64,000 nt of DNA, taken from contig NZ_BMMW01000003.1 of assembly GCF_014646135.1 (NCBI RefSeq), forward strand, positions 124,001 to 188,000, in the 5' to 3' direction. The notes under the pieces are model-generated. The model made no database searches, was not told where the DNA came from, and saw only the letters and a list, made by a program, of their open reading frames with translations. Positions within the stretch are counted from its first letter, which is position 1, and every line of letters begins with the position of its first letter. This DNA is from Nocardia camponoti. Its GTDB lineage: Bacteria > Actinomycetota > Actinomycetes > Mycobacteriales > Mycobacteriaceae. Positions 20,073 through 28,220 of the stretch are shown in pieces. A program made the translations under genes and the position numbers.

Positions 20073-20088
20073 TCGAACGTGTTTTCGA
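20073..20088 (-). promoter_or_regulatory. LexA-like (SOS) box for the TPR-like gene and dnaE2
   Basis: TCGAACGTGTTTTCGA matches the mycobacterial LexA consensus TCGAAC-N4-GTTCGA at 11 of 12 fixed positions. It lies 39-60 bases upstream of the possible starts of the small gene preceding dnaE2. Confidence 0.7.
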
Positions 20089-20114
20089 GTTTGCGAAGAA
20101 GCTCGCAAGGCGAT

Positions 20115-20130
20115 CTTACTTTGGAGTAAG
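20115..20130 (+). promoter_or_regulatory. Palindromic operator candidate before the SDR gene
   Basis: CTTACT-TTGG-AGTAAG is a perfect inverted repeat 30 bases before the SDR start codon. Short TTACT/AGTAA palindromes of this kind are typical of TetR-family repressor sites in Mycobacteriales, but no cognate regulator is in the window. Confidence 0.5.
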
Positions 20131-20159
20131 TTCGACGCAGGACCTGCGAAGGAGCAGCA

Positions 20160-21098
20160 ATGGCCACTGCCAAACGTCGCCGCGACCTCACCGGCGCACA
20201 TGTCGTCATCACCGGTGCGTCCTCGGGTATCGGGCGCGCCGCCGCCCACGCTGTCGCGGCCAAAGGCGGTGTCGTTTTCCTGCTCGCTCGCCGCGCCGAC
20301 GAACTCGACGCTGTCGTCGCCGAGATCCGCGCCAACGGCGGCCAGGCGTTTGGTTACCCGTGCGATGTCACCGACGCCGAATCCGTCGACACCGCGACCA
20401 AGGCCATCCTCGATCAGCACGGCCACGTCGACATGCTGGTCAACAACGCGGGCAGGTCCATCCGGCGCGCCATTCACCGTTCAACCGACCGCATGCACGA
20501 CTACGAGCGCACCATGGCGGTGAATTACTTTGGCGCGCTACGCATGACGTTCGCGTTGTTGCCGCAGATGCGGGAACGCGGATTCGGCCACATCGTCAAC
20601 ATCTCAAGTGCGGGCGTGCAAGTAGCGACGCCACGTTTTTCGGCCTATCTGGCATCCAAGGCCGCACTCGATAAGTTCGCCGATGTCGCCGCTGCCGAAA
20701 CCCTTTCCGACGGAGTCACTTTCACCACGATCCACATGCCGCTAGTACGCACACCGATGATCGCGCCGAGTGGTGCGCAAGGTCCCGCGGAATCGCCCGA
20801 GTGGGCGGCCGACACCATCGTGCGCGCGCTGATCGAGCGACCCAAGCGCATTGACGTGCCCCTCGGCACGCTCGCGGAATACGGTGCCATCTTCGTACCC
20901 AAATTGCGCGACCGCATTATGCACCGGTACTACCGCGCGTTCCCGGATTCGCCTGCGGCAAAGGGCGAGGTAGCAGCCGAGACCGTTGCGGAAGTGGTTG
21001 CTACTCAAGCTGATTCAGGTCGCCAATCCACCATTGGCCGGGCTGGCCGAAACGTGGTGCGACGTGCGGCGCGTTGGGTGCCCGGCACTCATTGGTGA
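20160..21098 (+). CDS. Short-chain dehydrogenase/reductase
   Basis: A 312-residue classical SDR: cofactor motif TGASSGIGR near residue 18, the NNAG motif (DMLVNNAGRS), catalytic Ser in NISSAG and the YxxSK-type YLASK. The Asp at the end of beta-3 is replaced by Arg (LLARRADEL), which suggests NADP preference. The C-terminal extension beyond about 250 residues resembles the longer membrane-associated SDRs of mycobacteria. A GAAGGAG ribosome site precedes the ATG. A palindromic operator candidate lies just upstream. Substrate unknown. Confidence 0.85.
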   Translation: MATAKRRRDLTGAHVVITGASSGIGRAAAHAVAAKGGVVFLLARRADELDAVVAEIRANGGQAFGYPCDVTDAESVDTATKAILDQHGHVDMLVNNAGRSIRRAIHRSTDRMHDYERTMAVNYFGALRMTFALLPQMRERGFGHIVNISSAGVQVATPRFSAYLASKAALDKFADVAAAETLSDGVTFTTIHMPLVRTPMIAPSGAQGPAESPEWAADTIVRALIERPKRIDVPLGTLAEYGAIFVPKLRDRIMHRYYRAFPDSPAAKGEVAAETVAEVVATQADSGRQSTIGRAGRNVVRRAARWVPGTHW

Positions 21099-21102
21099 GC
21101 TT

Positions 21103-22008
21103 TTACAGCTCGACAACCGACGCGGGCTCTAGGTAGGTCGCGGGTTTCGGGGCAGCACCGCAGCTCGCTTGCCGAGGCAGCGCGGGCATGGTGCGCGCGG
21201 TCACCAACCAGCGTCGACCATCGCGATGGGCAACTTCGGCAGCACCCGCGATGGTGGGATCGGTTGTTGTTTCGGGGGCTCGACACACAGTGAACGCGTC
21301 TACCCCTTCATCCGGATTTGCTTGTCGCACAACAACTTCGGCAAGTTGCTCAACGGGGTCGTACGCGCTTCGACCGCGCAGGCCGGCCAACGAGACCTCG
21401 TTTTTGTCGGCGGCCGCGAGTAATCTCTGGGCAGCGGGGATATCAACACGGCCGTAGGTGAGGCCGGTGGGCAGTAATACAACGGCAGGGGCAAAACGGT
21501 GGCCGCCGGTGTGGGACGCCTCCCACACCCGATTCGGATGATCAGTAGCTAACGCGCCCGCGATTGGTCTACCAAAAAGAGCACAGCACTGGTCTCGTTT
21601 GCCGTGCGCGCACACCAAAACCACCGGTTCGGTGACCAGTGTGCCCACGCCCGGGGGCGGGCCTTCCACCACATGGAGGTCGAGATCAAAAAGCTCACGC
21701 AAGTCAGTGATTTCGAGTCGCTCGCACCAGGGATTCTCCGGTCGCGAACTCGCGAGCAGCACCGTGCGCGTCTTAGTCGCGGGCTGTCTTCCCGGCCTAC
21801 GAATCAAGGTCGGGCGCACTTTCGCCGCCGCTGTTCGCGCGCCCAATTCCGGGGTGATTTCCGGGCCAAGTACCGCGTCGCCGATCACGTCGCGACCCCA
21901 CGCACCAGGGTGTTCGATACACAACCACCCGGATACCTGCGCGGCGGTGCCTGGCAGTGGGAGGTCGGTGGCAGCGGCCGAACACAGCATTCCCTCGAAC
22001 GGGTTCAC
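21103..22008 (-). CDS. Sucrase/ferredoxin-like (thioredoxin-fold) protein
   Basis: The 301-residue protein fits the sucrase/ferredoxin-like family with a C-terminal thioredoxin-like ferredoxin domain. CAHGKRDQCCALFGRP and EASHTGGHRFAPAVVLLP are its signature blocks. Relatives may bind an Fe-S cluster through Cys and His residues of these motifs. The biochemical role is not established. It converges on the SDR gene and lies 48 bases beyond the imuB 3' side of its divergent neighbour region, with no sign of joining the SOS unit. Confidence 0.7.
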   Translation of the reverse strand: MNPFEGMLCSAAATDLPLPGTAAQVSGWLCIEHPGAWGRDVIGDAVLGPEITPELGARTAAAKVRPTLIRRPGRQPATKTRTVLLASSRPENPWCERLEITDLRELFDLDLHVVEGPPPGVGTLVTEPVVLVCAHGKRDQCCALFGRPIAGALATDHPNRVWEASHTGGHRFAPAVVLLPTGLTYGRVDIPAAQRLLAAADKNEVSLAGLRGRSAYDPVEQLAEVVVRQANPDEGVDAFTVCRAPETTTDPTIAGAAEVAHRDGRRWLVTARTMPALPRQASCGAAPKPATYLEPASVVEL

Positions 22009-22056
22009 CGGTTCACCACTTCACCACACGAGGCTTCATAAGGTCATCCTAACTCC

Positions 22057-23631
22057 CTACTCGTATACCCCCTCGGCATGCCAGGTGGGGGTCAGATAGC
22101 GCAAAAGCAAGGTACGGATCTCGGGTTCAGGTGCGTCGAGTTGCACCTGAGCGCGTGCGGTGGGGGCGGTCTGTGCCCCTTCCGCACTCCACCACTGCTC
22201 GTCGAGCGGCCACGGGCCCGCCCAACCGAGCAACGCCCACTGCTTGCTGCCCCACCGCAGCAGCGCGGGCGGCGCACTGAACAAACCACGAGCGGTCACG
22301 TGCACAGCGGTGCCGTCGGCTGCAAGCAGGTCAACAGGAGGACGGTTGCGTAACAACAACGTTGGCGCTGGTTCAGGCAATCTGCCAGGCCAAGGATGGG
22401 TCGGATCGGCGGTTGGGGTTAGTTCGTCGCCAAGCGGAATCATGGTCACGCGTTCGGCGGGTCCACGTCCGCCATTGAGCACGCCAATCCGCACGGCTTC
22501 GCCGCCGAGTAGCCCCTGCACGCGAACAAGCGCGCGTCTCGCCCGTTCGGTTTCCTCACCTTCGCCGCCCCACAAGCCAAGCTGCAGCGCGCCCGATGCC
22601 ACCACTTCCACCGGTTCTAGCCGCAACGCGACGATGGGCGCGGTTGGGCGGTCACGCCGAGTCAGCCAGCCGTCGAGTTGCCAGCGGATGCGGTCGGCGG
22701 TGTCGGCGGGCGTCAGCGGTCGAGCGCAGCGCCAAATTCGCGACAGTTCCTCGCCTGCCTCGGTGCGCGCGGTAATCGCGAGTCGGGTGCACGCGGCGTT
22801 GGCTGCCGCGAGTGCGGTGTGTAGCCGGGTCGCCAACGTGCGACCTGCGAACGCAGCGGCGTCGATGCGGTCGATGGGCGGATCGCAGTCGAGTTCAACG
22901 GCCAACTCCGGCGGTGCCGAACGCGCTGATGGTGGACGTTCGGGCAGCGCGCGGGCACATCGGTGCGCCGCCGCCGCGTCGGCACCAAACCTCGACGCCA
23001 CCTCGGTGGGAGTGAGCTTGGCGAAGTCGCCGATGCGGCGTAGGCCAAGTCGGTGGAGCAGGTCAACGAGGTCGCTTCGATCGGTCGTCGCCAAGCTTGG
23101 TTCAACGGCCAGTTCCGTCACCGGCAGCGGCGCGAGGAAAGCCGCGCCCTCGTTCGGCGGCACGATGGTTGCGTGTCGTGCGGCGAGCACGGCGGTCGAC
23201 AAGGTGTCGGCGATCCCGATCTGCGCTTCCGCGCCTGCCGCCGCGCACGCGTCGATCAGTGCCACGGCGGCGGTGTCTTCCGAGCCGAAGAAGCGCGTGG
23301 CGCCCCGCACACCCAGCACAAGCAGGCCGGGGCGCAGCACTTCAACGCCGGGCACCGTCGCGTCGATGGCGGCGGCGATCGGTTCGAAGAACTTGGCGTC
23401 GCGATCCGAATCCGCTTCCGCGACAACAAGTTCCGGGCAGCACGACTGCGCGTCGCGGCGCCGTTGCCCGCGCCGCACCCCTTCCGCCCTTGCCAGTGCC
23501 GAACAGGCAACCACCCGATTGGCGCGAAACACGGCAACGGGCCGCTCCACCGAAATGCCAGTGGCGGCCGCGGCGGCGAGCGCGGGCCAGTCGGGGCACC
23601 ACAGCGCGAGCACGCGTTCGTTGCGTGTCAT
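22057..23631 (-). CDS. imuB: ImuB, catalytically inactive Y-family polymerase-like mutasome hub
   Basis: The 524-residue protein is related to Y-family polymerases but lacks the second acidic active-site motif: the region corresponding to SIDE reads RPGLLVLGV. This is typical of ImuB. A beta-clamp-binding motif QLGLWG is at residues 350-355, as in M. tuberculosis ImuB (Rv3394c, similar length). It links DnaE2 and ImuA' to the sliding clamp during SOS mutagenesis. It is downstream of imuA' on the same strand, separated by 220 bases that contain an 18-bp repeat array. Confidence 0.92.
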   Translation of the reverse strand: MTRNERVLALWCPDWPALAAAAATGISVERPVAVFRANRVVACSALARAEGVRRGQRRRDAQSCCPELVVAEADSDRDAKFFEPIAAAIDATVPGVEVLRPGLLVLGVRGATRFFGSEDTAAVALIDACAAAGAEAQIGIADTLSTAVLAARHATIVPPNEGAAFLAPLPVTELAVEPSLATTDRSDLVDLLHRLGLRRIGDFAKLTPTEVASRFGADAAAAHRCARALPERPPSARSAPPELAVELDCDPPIDRIDAAAFAGRTLATRLHTALAAANAACTRLAITARTEAGEELSRIWRCARPLTPADTADRIRWQLDGWLTRRDRPTAPIVALRLEPVEVVASGALQLGLWGGEGEETERARRALVRVQGLLGGEAVRIGVLNGGRGPAERVTMIPLGDELTPTADPTHPWPGRLPEPAPTLLLRNRPPVDLLAADGTAVHVTARGLFSAPPALLRWGSKQWALLGWAGPWPLDEQWWSAEGAQTAPTARAQVQLDAPEPEIRTLLLRYLTPTWHAEGVYE

Positions 23632-23641
23632 CGCCGCACTG

Positions 23642-23839
23642 TTCGGGTTAGGGCAGTTGCTCGGGTTAGGGCGGCCGCTCGGGTTAGGGCTGCGACTCGG
23701 ATTGGGACGCCAGCTCGGGTTCGGGCGACAGCTCGGGTTCGGGCGCCAGCTCGGGTTCGGGCGACAGCTCGGGTTCGGGCGACAGCTCGGGTTCGGACGC
23801 CAGCTCGGGTTCGGACGGCAGCTCGGATTAGGGCGGTAC
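23642..23839 (-). repeat. Tandem array of about eleven 18-bp units between imuA' and imuB
   Basis: Eleven consecutive 18-base units of the form CTCGGGTTCGGGCGACAG (+ strand) fill 23642-23839. Units at 23714-23803 are nearly identical; those at both ends are diverged. On the gene strand one frame reads (RTRAVA)n and another (PEPELS)n. The latter is in frame with imuA' but is separated from it by its stop codon and interrupted by further stops, so no protein extension is intact. It ends ten bases before the imuB start codon. Confidence 0.9.
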
Positions 23840-23851
23840 CTGATTCCCGCA

Positions 23852-24619
23852 TTAGGACGCGACTTCCGCTGCGATGTTGCCCGGGTGGCTCACCAGGGCG
23901 AACCGGTTCAGCGGTTCGCGCGTCTGCCACTGGGTCCGCCCCGCACGCGCGCACAGGTCGATGCGGCCCTGTCGGGATGGGCCCGACTTCGCGCTTACGC
24001 GCACGTCAAGACAGATCGAGCGCAGCCGGCCACGGCCCGCACCCAAACCCTGATATCCAGCAACGCGCGTATCCAGGCGCAGCGATGGGTTCACCCAGCT
24101 ACCGCCTGCCACTACGAGCGTGGTGTTGCGGTTGCGCGCACGCGCGGCGAGCACGCGGCAGCGAGCTGGCGGCACCGCGACGCCATCGAGGCCGAGCACA
24201 ACCAAATCAATGCCGTCGAGCAACACCGCGGCCACCTCGACCGGGTCGTCGCCCGGTTCGGCGATCACCGCCAACCGCGACAGTTGCGCGCCCATTTCGA
24301 CAGCGGCCAGCAAACCCAATCTTGGCATGCCAACTACTGCGGCGTGGCCGCCTTTTCCCGTCACTTCGGCGAGCAGGCCAACAAGCATCGAATGCGCGCC
24401 CGAGTAGGCGACAACCGACCCCTTCGCCAGGCCACCATCGGGCAAAAGCTCAGCGAGTGGCGCGGGAACCGGCAGCATATCGCGACTATGCGCGCGCCCA
24501 GTTGGCACGCGCTCGGCCGTCGACGCCCCCTTGCCGGGGATCGCGGCCATGCGCCTGCGCAAGTCTTCGAGCGTGCGCTCTTTGCGCTCAACGCGCTCTT
24601 GCGCCGTAGCCGTTTCCAT
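23852..24619 (-). CDS. imuA': ImuA' (RecA/SulA-like mutasome protein)
   Basis: The 255-residue protein matches mycobacterial ImuA' (Rv3395c): a degenerate RecA-like ATPase fold without an intact Walker A (GLAKGSVVAYSGAHSM), then AEPGDDPVEVAAVLLDGIDLVVLGLDG. It interacts with ImuB in SOS translesion synthesis. The ATG at 24619 (METATAQ) is chosen over an upstream start. A LexA-like box lies 65 bases upstream. imuB follows after the 18-bp repeat array. Confidence 0.88.
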   Translation of the reverse strand: METATAQERVERKERTLEDLRRRMAAIPGKGASTAERVPTGRAHSRDMLPVPAPLAELLPDGGLAKGSVVAYSGAHSMLVGLLAEVTGKGGHAAVVGMPRLGLLAAVEMGAQLSRLAVIAEPGDDPVEVAAVLLDGIDLVVLGLDGVAVPPARCRVLAARARNRNTTLVVAGGSWVNPSLRLDTRVAGYQGLGAGRGRLRSICLDVRVSAKSGPSRQGRIDLCARAGRTQWQTREPLNRFALVSHPGNIAAEVAS

Positions 24620-24683
24620 CACAACCACCTACTTCCACGATGGACCAGCAACCGATCAGCATCGTTCCAGCTATCGATCGTAT

Positions 24684-24699
24684 TCGAATATACGTTCGA
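24684..24699 (-). promoter_or_regulatory. LexA-like (SOS) box before imuA'
   Basis: TCGAATATACGTTCGA fits the mycobacterial LexA consensus TCGAAC-N4-GTTCGA with one mismatch. It lies 65 bases upstream of imuA', in the space shared with the divergent kinase gene. Confidence 0.75.
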
Positions 24700-24793
24700 T
24701 GTCGCCAAGCCTGACAGTCGGGACGGTCAATGTCCACCGGCATTCCTCCCGCGTGTACACCGCACAATGCGAGATTCGACTACCCTCGCACCC

Positions 24794-25936
24794 GTGACCG
24801 AACGCGCTCGTCCCCATATCGGCCCCGACTACCTAGTCGCGGGTCGCTACCGTCTGCAGTCGAAATTGGGCGGCGGTGGCATGGGCGCGGTCTGGTTGGC
24901 CACCGACCGATTGCTGAATCGGGAAGTCGCGATCAAGCAGGTGCTTTCCACCGCAGGGCTCAGCGAAGCCGAAGCCGAGTCGATTCGGGCCAACATCGTG
25001 CATGAGGGTCGCGTCGCCGCCAAGCTTTCGCATGAGCACGCCATCGCGGTCTACGACGTCGTCATCGAGGCAGGCGAGCCGTGGTTGGTGATGGAGTACC
25101 TTCCTTCACGCAGCGTCGCCAAGGCACTCGCGCTCTATGAGACCCTGCCCGCGGTGGAAGTCGCGCAGATCGGCGCGCAGGTTGCCGACGCGCTCGCCGC
25201 CGCACACTCGGTCGGCATCGTCCATCGCGATATCAAGCCCGGCAACATCCTCGTCGCCGATCGTGGCGATGAAGTAGGCAAAGCCAAGCTCAGCGACTTC
25301 GGCATCTCGCGTGGCATCGGCGACGGCGACGACCCCGACGGCACCATCACCGGCACGCCCGCTTACCTGCCGCCGGAAGTGGCGCGTGGCGCGAAGCCAA
25401 CCGAGGCAAGCGACGTATTCTCGCTCGGCGCAACGCTTTACACCACCTTGGAAGGGCAGCCGCCTTTCGGTTTCGATTCCGACGACAACGACGTGGTGAC
25501 GGCGGCTGCGATGGGCCGCATCATCCCGCCTACGCGGTGCGGCATCCTTACCCAGCCGATCCTGCACATGCTCGAACCAGCGCCGCAACGTCGTCCGTCG
25601 ATGGCCGAAGCGCGCGATGAAATCCTCACCGCCGCCTTCGGTCCTGGCACCGCCACCTACATCCTCGGCGTCCCGCTACGCACCGAAGACGGCACTATCC
25701 CGGCGTGGGCGGCACGCAATTCCGCTAGCGGACAACGGCATCCGCACGCCACTCCCCTACCGCGCCCGCAACGCGCGGCAAGTACGGGCATTGGCACGGG
25801 CGCACAGTCGCAGGCTCCCACGCAACGGACCGGCAGCTTCATCGACAACTTGCCCAACGGTGCCCCGCTAGCCGTCGGCGCAGGAATTCTGATCGGCTTA
25901 GTGATCTTGATCGGGATCATCATCGCCGTGATGTGA
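24794..25936 (+). CDS. Serine/threonine protein kinase (PknB-like, membrane-tethered)
   Basis: A 380-residue Hanks-type kinase with the ATP loop GGGGMGAVW, Lys48 in VAIK, Asp146 in HRDIKPGN and Asp168 of DFG. The catalytic domain covers about residues 18-280, followed by a Pro/Ser/Thr-rich juxtamembrane part and one C-terminal membrane helix (about 357-379). No extracellular sensor follows, so it has no obvious ligand-binding region. A TACCCT -10 (24781-24786) seven bases before GTG 24794 indicates a leaderless start; an ATG at 24767 is possible. A very long open frame upstream is antisense to imuB and is not coding. Confidence 0.85.
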   Translation: MTERARPHIGPDYLVAGRYRLQSKLGGGGMGAVWLATDRLLNREVAIKQVLSTAGLSEAEAESIRANIVHEGRVAAKLSHEHAIAVYDVVIEAGEPWLVMEYLPSRSVAKALALYETLPAVEVAQIGAQVADALAAAHSVGIVHRDIKPGNILVADRGDEVGKAKLSDFGISRGIGDGDDPDGTITGTPAYLPPEVARGAKPTEASDVFSLGATLYTTLEGQPPFGFDSDDNDVVTAAAMGRIIPPTRCGILTQPILHMLEPAPQRRPSMAEARDEILTAAFGPGTATYILGVPLRTEDGTIPAWAARNSASGQRHPHATPLPRPQRAASTGIGTGAQSQAPTQRTGSFIDNLPNGAPLAVGAGILIGLVILIGIIIAVM

Positions 25937-26013
25937 GGCGAAACCCGATCGGGCGCAGCCCAATTCGCCGCAATGGGAGGCGAACCGAATCGGCGCGGCG
26001 CACCTGCGCAGTT

Positions 26014-26655
26014 TCACTCGATCCGACGACGATGCGCCCATCGCGTTAGCGCGTTTCGGTTCGACTGCTGGGTCTTCCGCAACACGTTCGACGCGTGTGT
26101 CTCCACCGTTTTCACTGAGATGAAAAGCGATTCGGCGATTTCGCGGTAGGTGTACCCGCGTGCGAGTAGGCGCAGCACTTCCAGCTCGCGCGGGGTGAGG
26201 GAATCGAGTTCAGGGTCCAGCGGCGGCTCGGGCACCGGCGAACGACCGGTGAACGAGTCGAGCACGAACCCGGCAAGGCGCGGCGAGAACACCGCGTCTC
26301 CGCCTGCTACCCGTCTAATGCCATCAGCAAGTTCCGCACCGGAAATGGTCTTGGTGACGTACCCGCGCGCACCTGCGCGAATCACCGCGATCACGTCTTC
26401 AGCGGCATCGGAAACACTCAACGCCAAACACACCGGCCCTGGCGCGATCCGTGTCAGCACCGCGACACCACCACCGTCAGGCATGTGCACGTCAAGCAAC
26501 ACGACATCGGGCCGGTTGGCATCAATGCCAGCCACGGCTTCCGCGACGCCACCGGCTTCGCCAACGATGTCGATATCGGTTTCCCTACTCAGCTCCGCCC
26601 GGACTCCCGATCGGAAAACCGCATGATCATCAACGAGGAAAACCCGCACTGCCAC
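26014..26655 (-). CDS. NarL/LuxR-family response regulator
   Basis: A 213-residue two-component regulator. The receiver domain has Asp9/Asp10 and the phospho-acceptor Asp55 in LLDVHMPDG, and the conserved Lys lies in GYVTKTI. A LuxR-type helix-turn-helix follows (LTPRELEVLRLLARGYTYREIAESLFISVKTVETHASNVLRK). An AAGGAG ribosome site eight bases before GTG 26655 decides the start. It follows the PspC-domain histidine kinase by 36 bases and is its evident partner. Confidence 0.92.
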   Translation of the reverse strand: MAVRVFLVDDHAVFRSGVRAELSRETDIDIVGEAGGVAEAVAGIDANRPDVVLLDVHMPDGGGVAVLTRIAPGPVCLALSVSDAAEDVIAVIRAGARGYVTKTISGAELADGIRRVAGGDAVFSPRLAGFVLDSFTGRSPVPEPPLDPELDSLTPRELEVLRLLARGYTYREIAESLFISVKTVETHASNVLRKTQQSNRNALTRWAHRRRIE

Positions 26656-26691
26656 CGCTCCCACTCCTTCGCGCCCAACTTAGGTCCGGCG

Positions 26692-28116
26692 TCAGTATTC
26701 ATCTTCCATCGCCGAGCCGCTGTCGTTGCGCGGCATCACGATGCGCACTTCGGTACCGCGGCCCATTGTGGATTCGATCTCAGCGCTGCCACCTCGACGT
26801 TCGATGCGCGCGGTGATGGATTTCGCGATGCCTCGGCGGTCGGTGGGAACCGCTTCGGTGTCAAAGCCGGCGCCACGGTCACGCACGAAGACGCTCACCT
26901 GATGCGCTTCGGTTTCGGCGAAGAGGTCGATTTCGGGCACGTTGGCGTGCTTCGCCGCGTTGACGAGCGCTTCGCGGGCAGCGCCGAGCAGGGCGGTGAA
27001 GTGCTCTTTCGGGAGCCCAGCGCCGGTGTCGCCGGGGTCCATCGACACATCACCGACCGTGACGATGGTGACCTTGATGCCGTGCGCGTCCTCCACCTCG
27101 CCCGCGATCGTGCGCAACGCGGCAGCCAGGCTCGATTGGGTTGGCGCGCTGTCATCGAACAGCCATTTGCGCAGTTCACGTTCCTGACTGCGCGCCAACC
27201 GCAACACCTCTTGCGAGTCTTCGGCCTGTCGTTGAATCAACGCGAGCGTTTGCAGCACCGAATCGTGCAGATGCGAAGCGATTTCCTCGCGTTCGTCGTT
27301 GCGAATGCGCGCGGCGCGTTCGGCGTTCAGCGCGCGAACCATGCGCAACCACAGCGGCACGGTCAGCAAACCGGCGCCGATGAGCGTGACCGCGACCGCG
27401 ATCAACGCCGACCCAAGCGAACTCAGGTCGATGCGCGCCAACACAACGACGCCAAGCCCAACAACGATCAGCGTCGCACCGGCAACGATGCGCGACCACG
27501 TGATCACCGACGGCCGCGTTGGCAGCCCGAAAAGGGCGCGCGGACCGGTGGCGGCAACATCGTATTCCCGCCACACGAGCGCGGCACCGACGGCGACAAC
27601 AACAATCGGCGCGATCACCTTCGCCGCGGTGCCTTGAAACAGCCAGCCGACGGTGATGGCGAGCGCGAGCCCAAGCAGCGCGAGCCCGACCGCCTGCCTG
27701 CGCTCGTCGCCGGTCGGCGCGGTTTCGTCGGCGCCGCCGGGCGTGAAGATCCACAGCAGCCCGTAGGCGACCATGCCCGCACCGACCAACGCCGACAGCA
27801 AAACGAACGCCATCCGCACTTTGAAGACGTCGACGCCGAGATGGTCGGCGAGGCCGCCCGCGACACCGCCGACCACGCGCCCGCCGGTGCGCCGCACCAA
27901 ACGCGGCATCGCGGGTTCATTTTCGGGAGGCGGGGTCGGTGACGGGATCGCTGGCCGATATCCCGACTGCGGCGGATACGTGGGGTAGGTCGGGTAGCCG
28001 TAGCGGGGCGCGCGGGGCGGAACGAAACCTGGGTGGCGCCGAGCGTGAAACCCGAACGGCCCATGTTGCCGATGGGTCATCCCAGCGGCACCGGGGACGG
28101 GAACAGACGGGTCCAT
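26692..28116 (-). CDS. PspC-domain sensor histidine kinase
   Basis: The 474-residue protein has a Pro/Tyr/Gly-rich cytoplasmic start and a PspC domain (about 70-127). Several membrane segments follow, then a HisKA_3 dimerisation domain with His284 (HLHDSVLQT) and a GHKL ATPase domain (AREALVNAAKHANV ... RDRGAGF ... GRGTEVRIVMP). It belongs to the family that senses cell-envelope stress and phosphorylates NarL-type regulators. The ATG at 28116 is used because upstream codons run into the divergent PspC gene's promoter. It pairs with the response regulator downstream. Confidence 0.88.
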   Translation of the reverse strand: MDPSVPVPGAAGMTHRQHGPFGFHARRHPGFVPPRAPRYGYPTYPTYPPQSGYRPAIPSPTPPPENEPAMPRLVRRTGGRVVGGVAGGLADHLGVDVFKVRMAFVLLSALVGAGMVAYGLLWIFTPGGADETAPTGDERRQAVGLALLGLALAITVGWLFQGTAAKVIAPIVVVAVGAALVWREYDVAATGPRALFGLPTRPSVITWSRIVAGATLIVVGLGVVVLARIDLSSLGSALIAVAVTLIGAGLLTVPLWLRMVRALNAERAARIRNDEREEIASHLHDSVLQTLALIQRQAEDSQEVLRLARSQERELRKWLFDDSAPTQSSLAAALRTIAGEVEDAHGIKVTIVTVGDVSMDPGDTGAGLPKEHFTALLGAAREALVNAAKHANVPEIDLFAETEAHQVSVFVRDRGAGFDTEAVPTDRRGIAKSITARIERRGGSAEIESTMGRGTEVRIVMPRNDSGSAMEDEY

Positions 28117-28220
28117 GCTTCGATACTTCCACGCATCGCGACCTGCCGGTATCGGGAAGGTCCCTGATCCGTAAAGCTCAGGGTTACCCCCGATGCGCGA
28201 ACCAGGCATTCGGACCCACG

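Noticed and set aside
23642-23839. CRISPR array
   Set aside because: Units are 18 bases, directly adjacent with no spacers and no cas genes nearby; it is a simple tandem repeat.
23628-23954. Arg/Thr/Ala repeat protein of about 108 residues
   Set aside because: It is only the third frame of the 18-bp repeat overlapping both imuA' and imuB; no ribosome site and no domain.
22160-24793. Very long + strand open frame leading into the kinase gene
   Set aside because: It is antisense to imuB and imuA', is full of Ser/Ala/Arg without domains, and has no ribosome site; it arises from high GC. The kinase starts at 24794.
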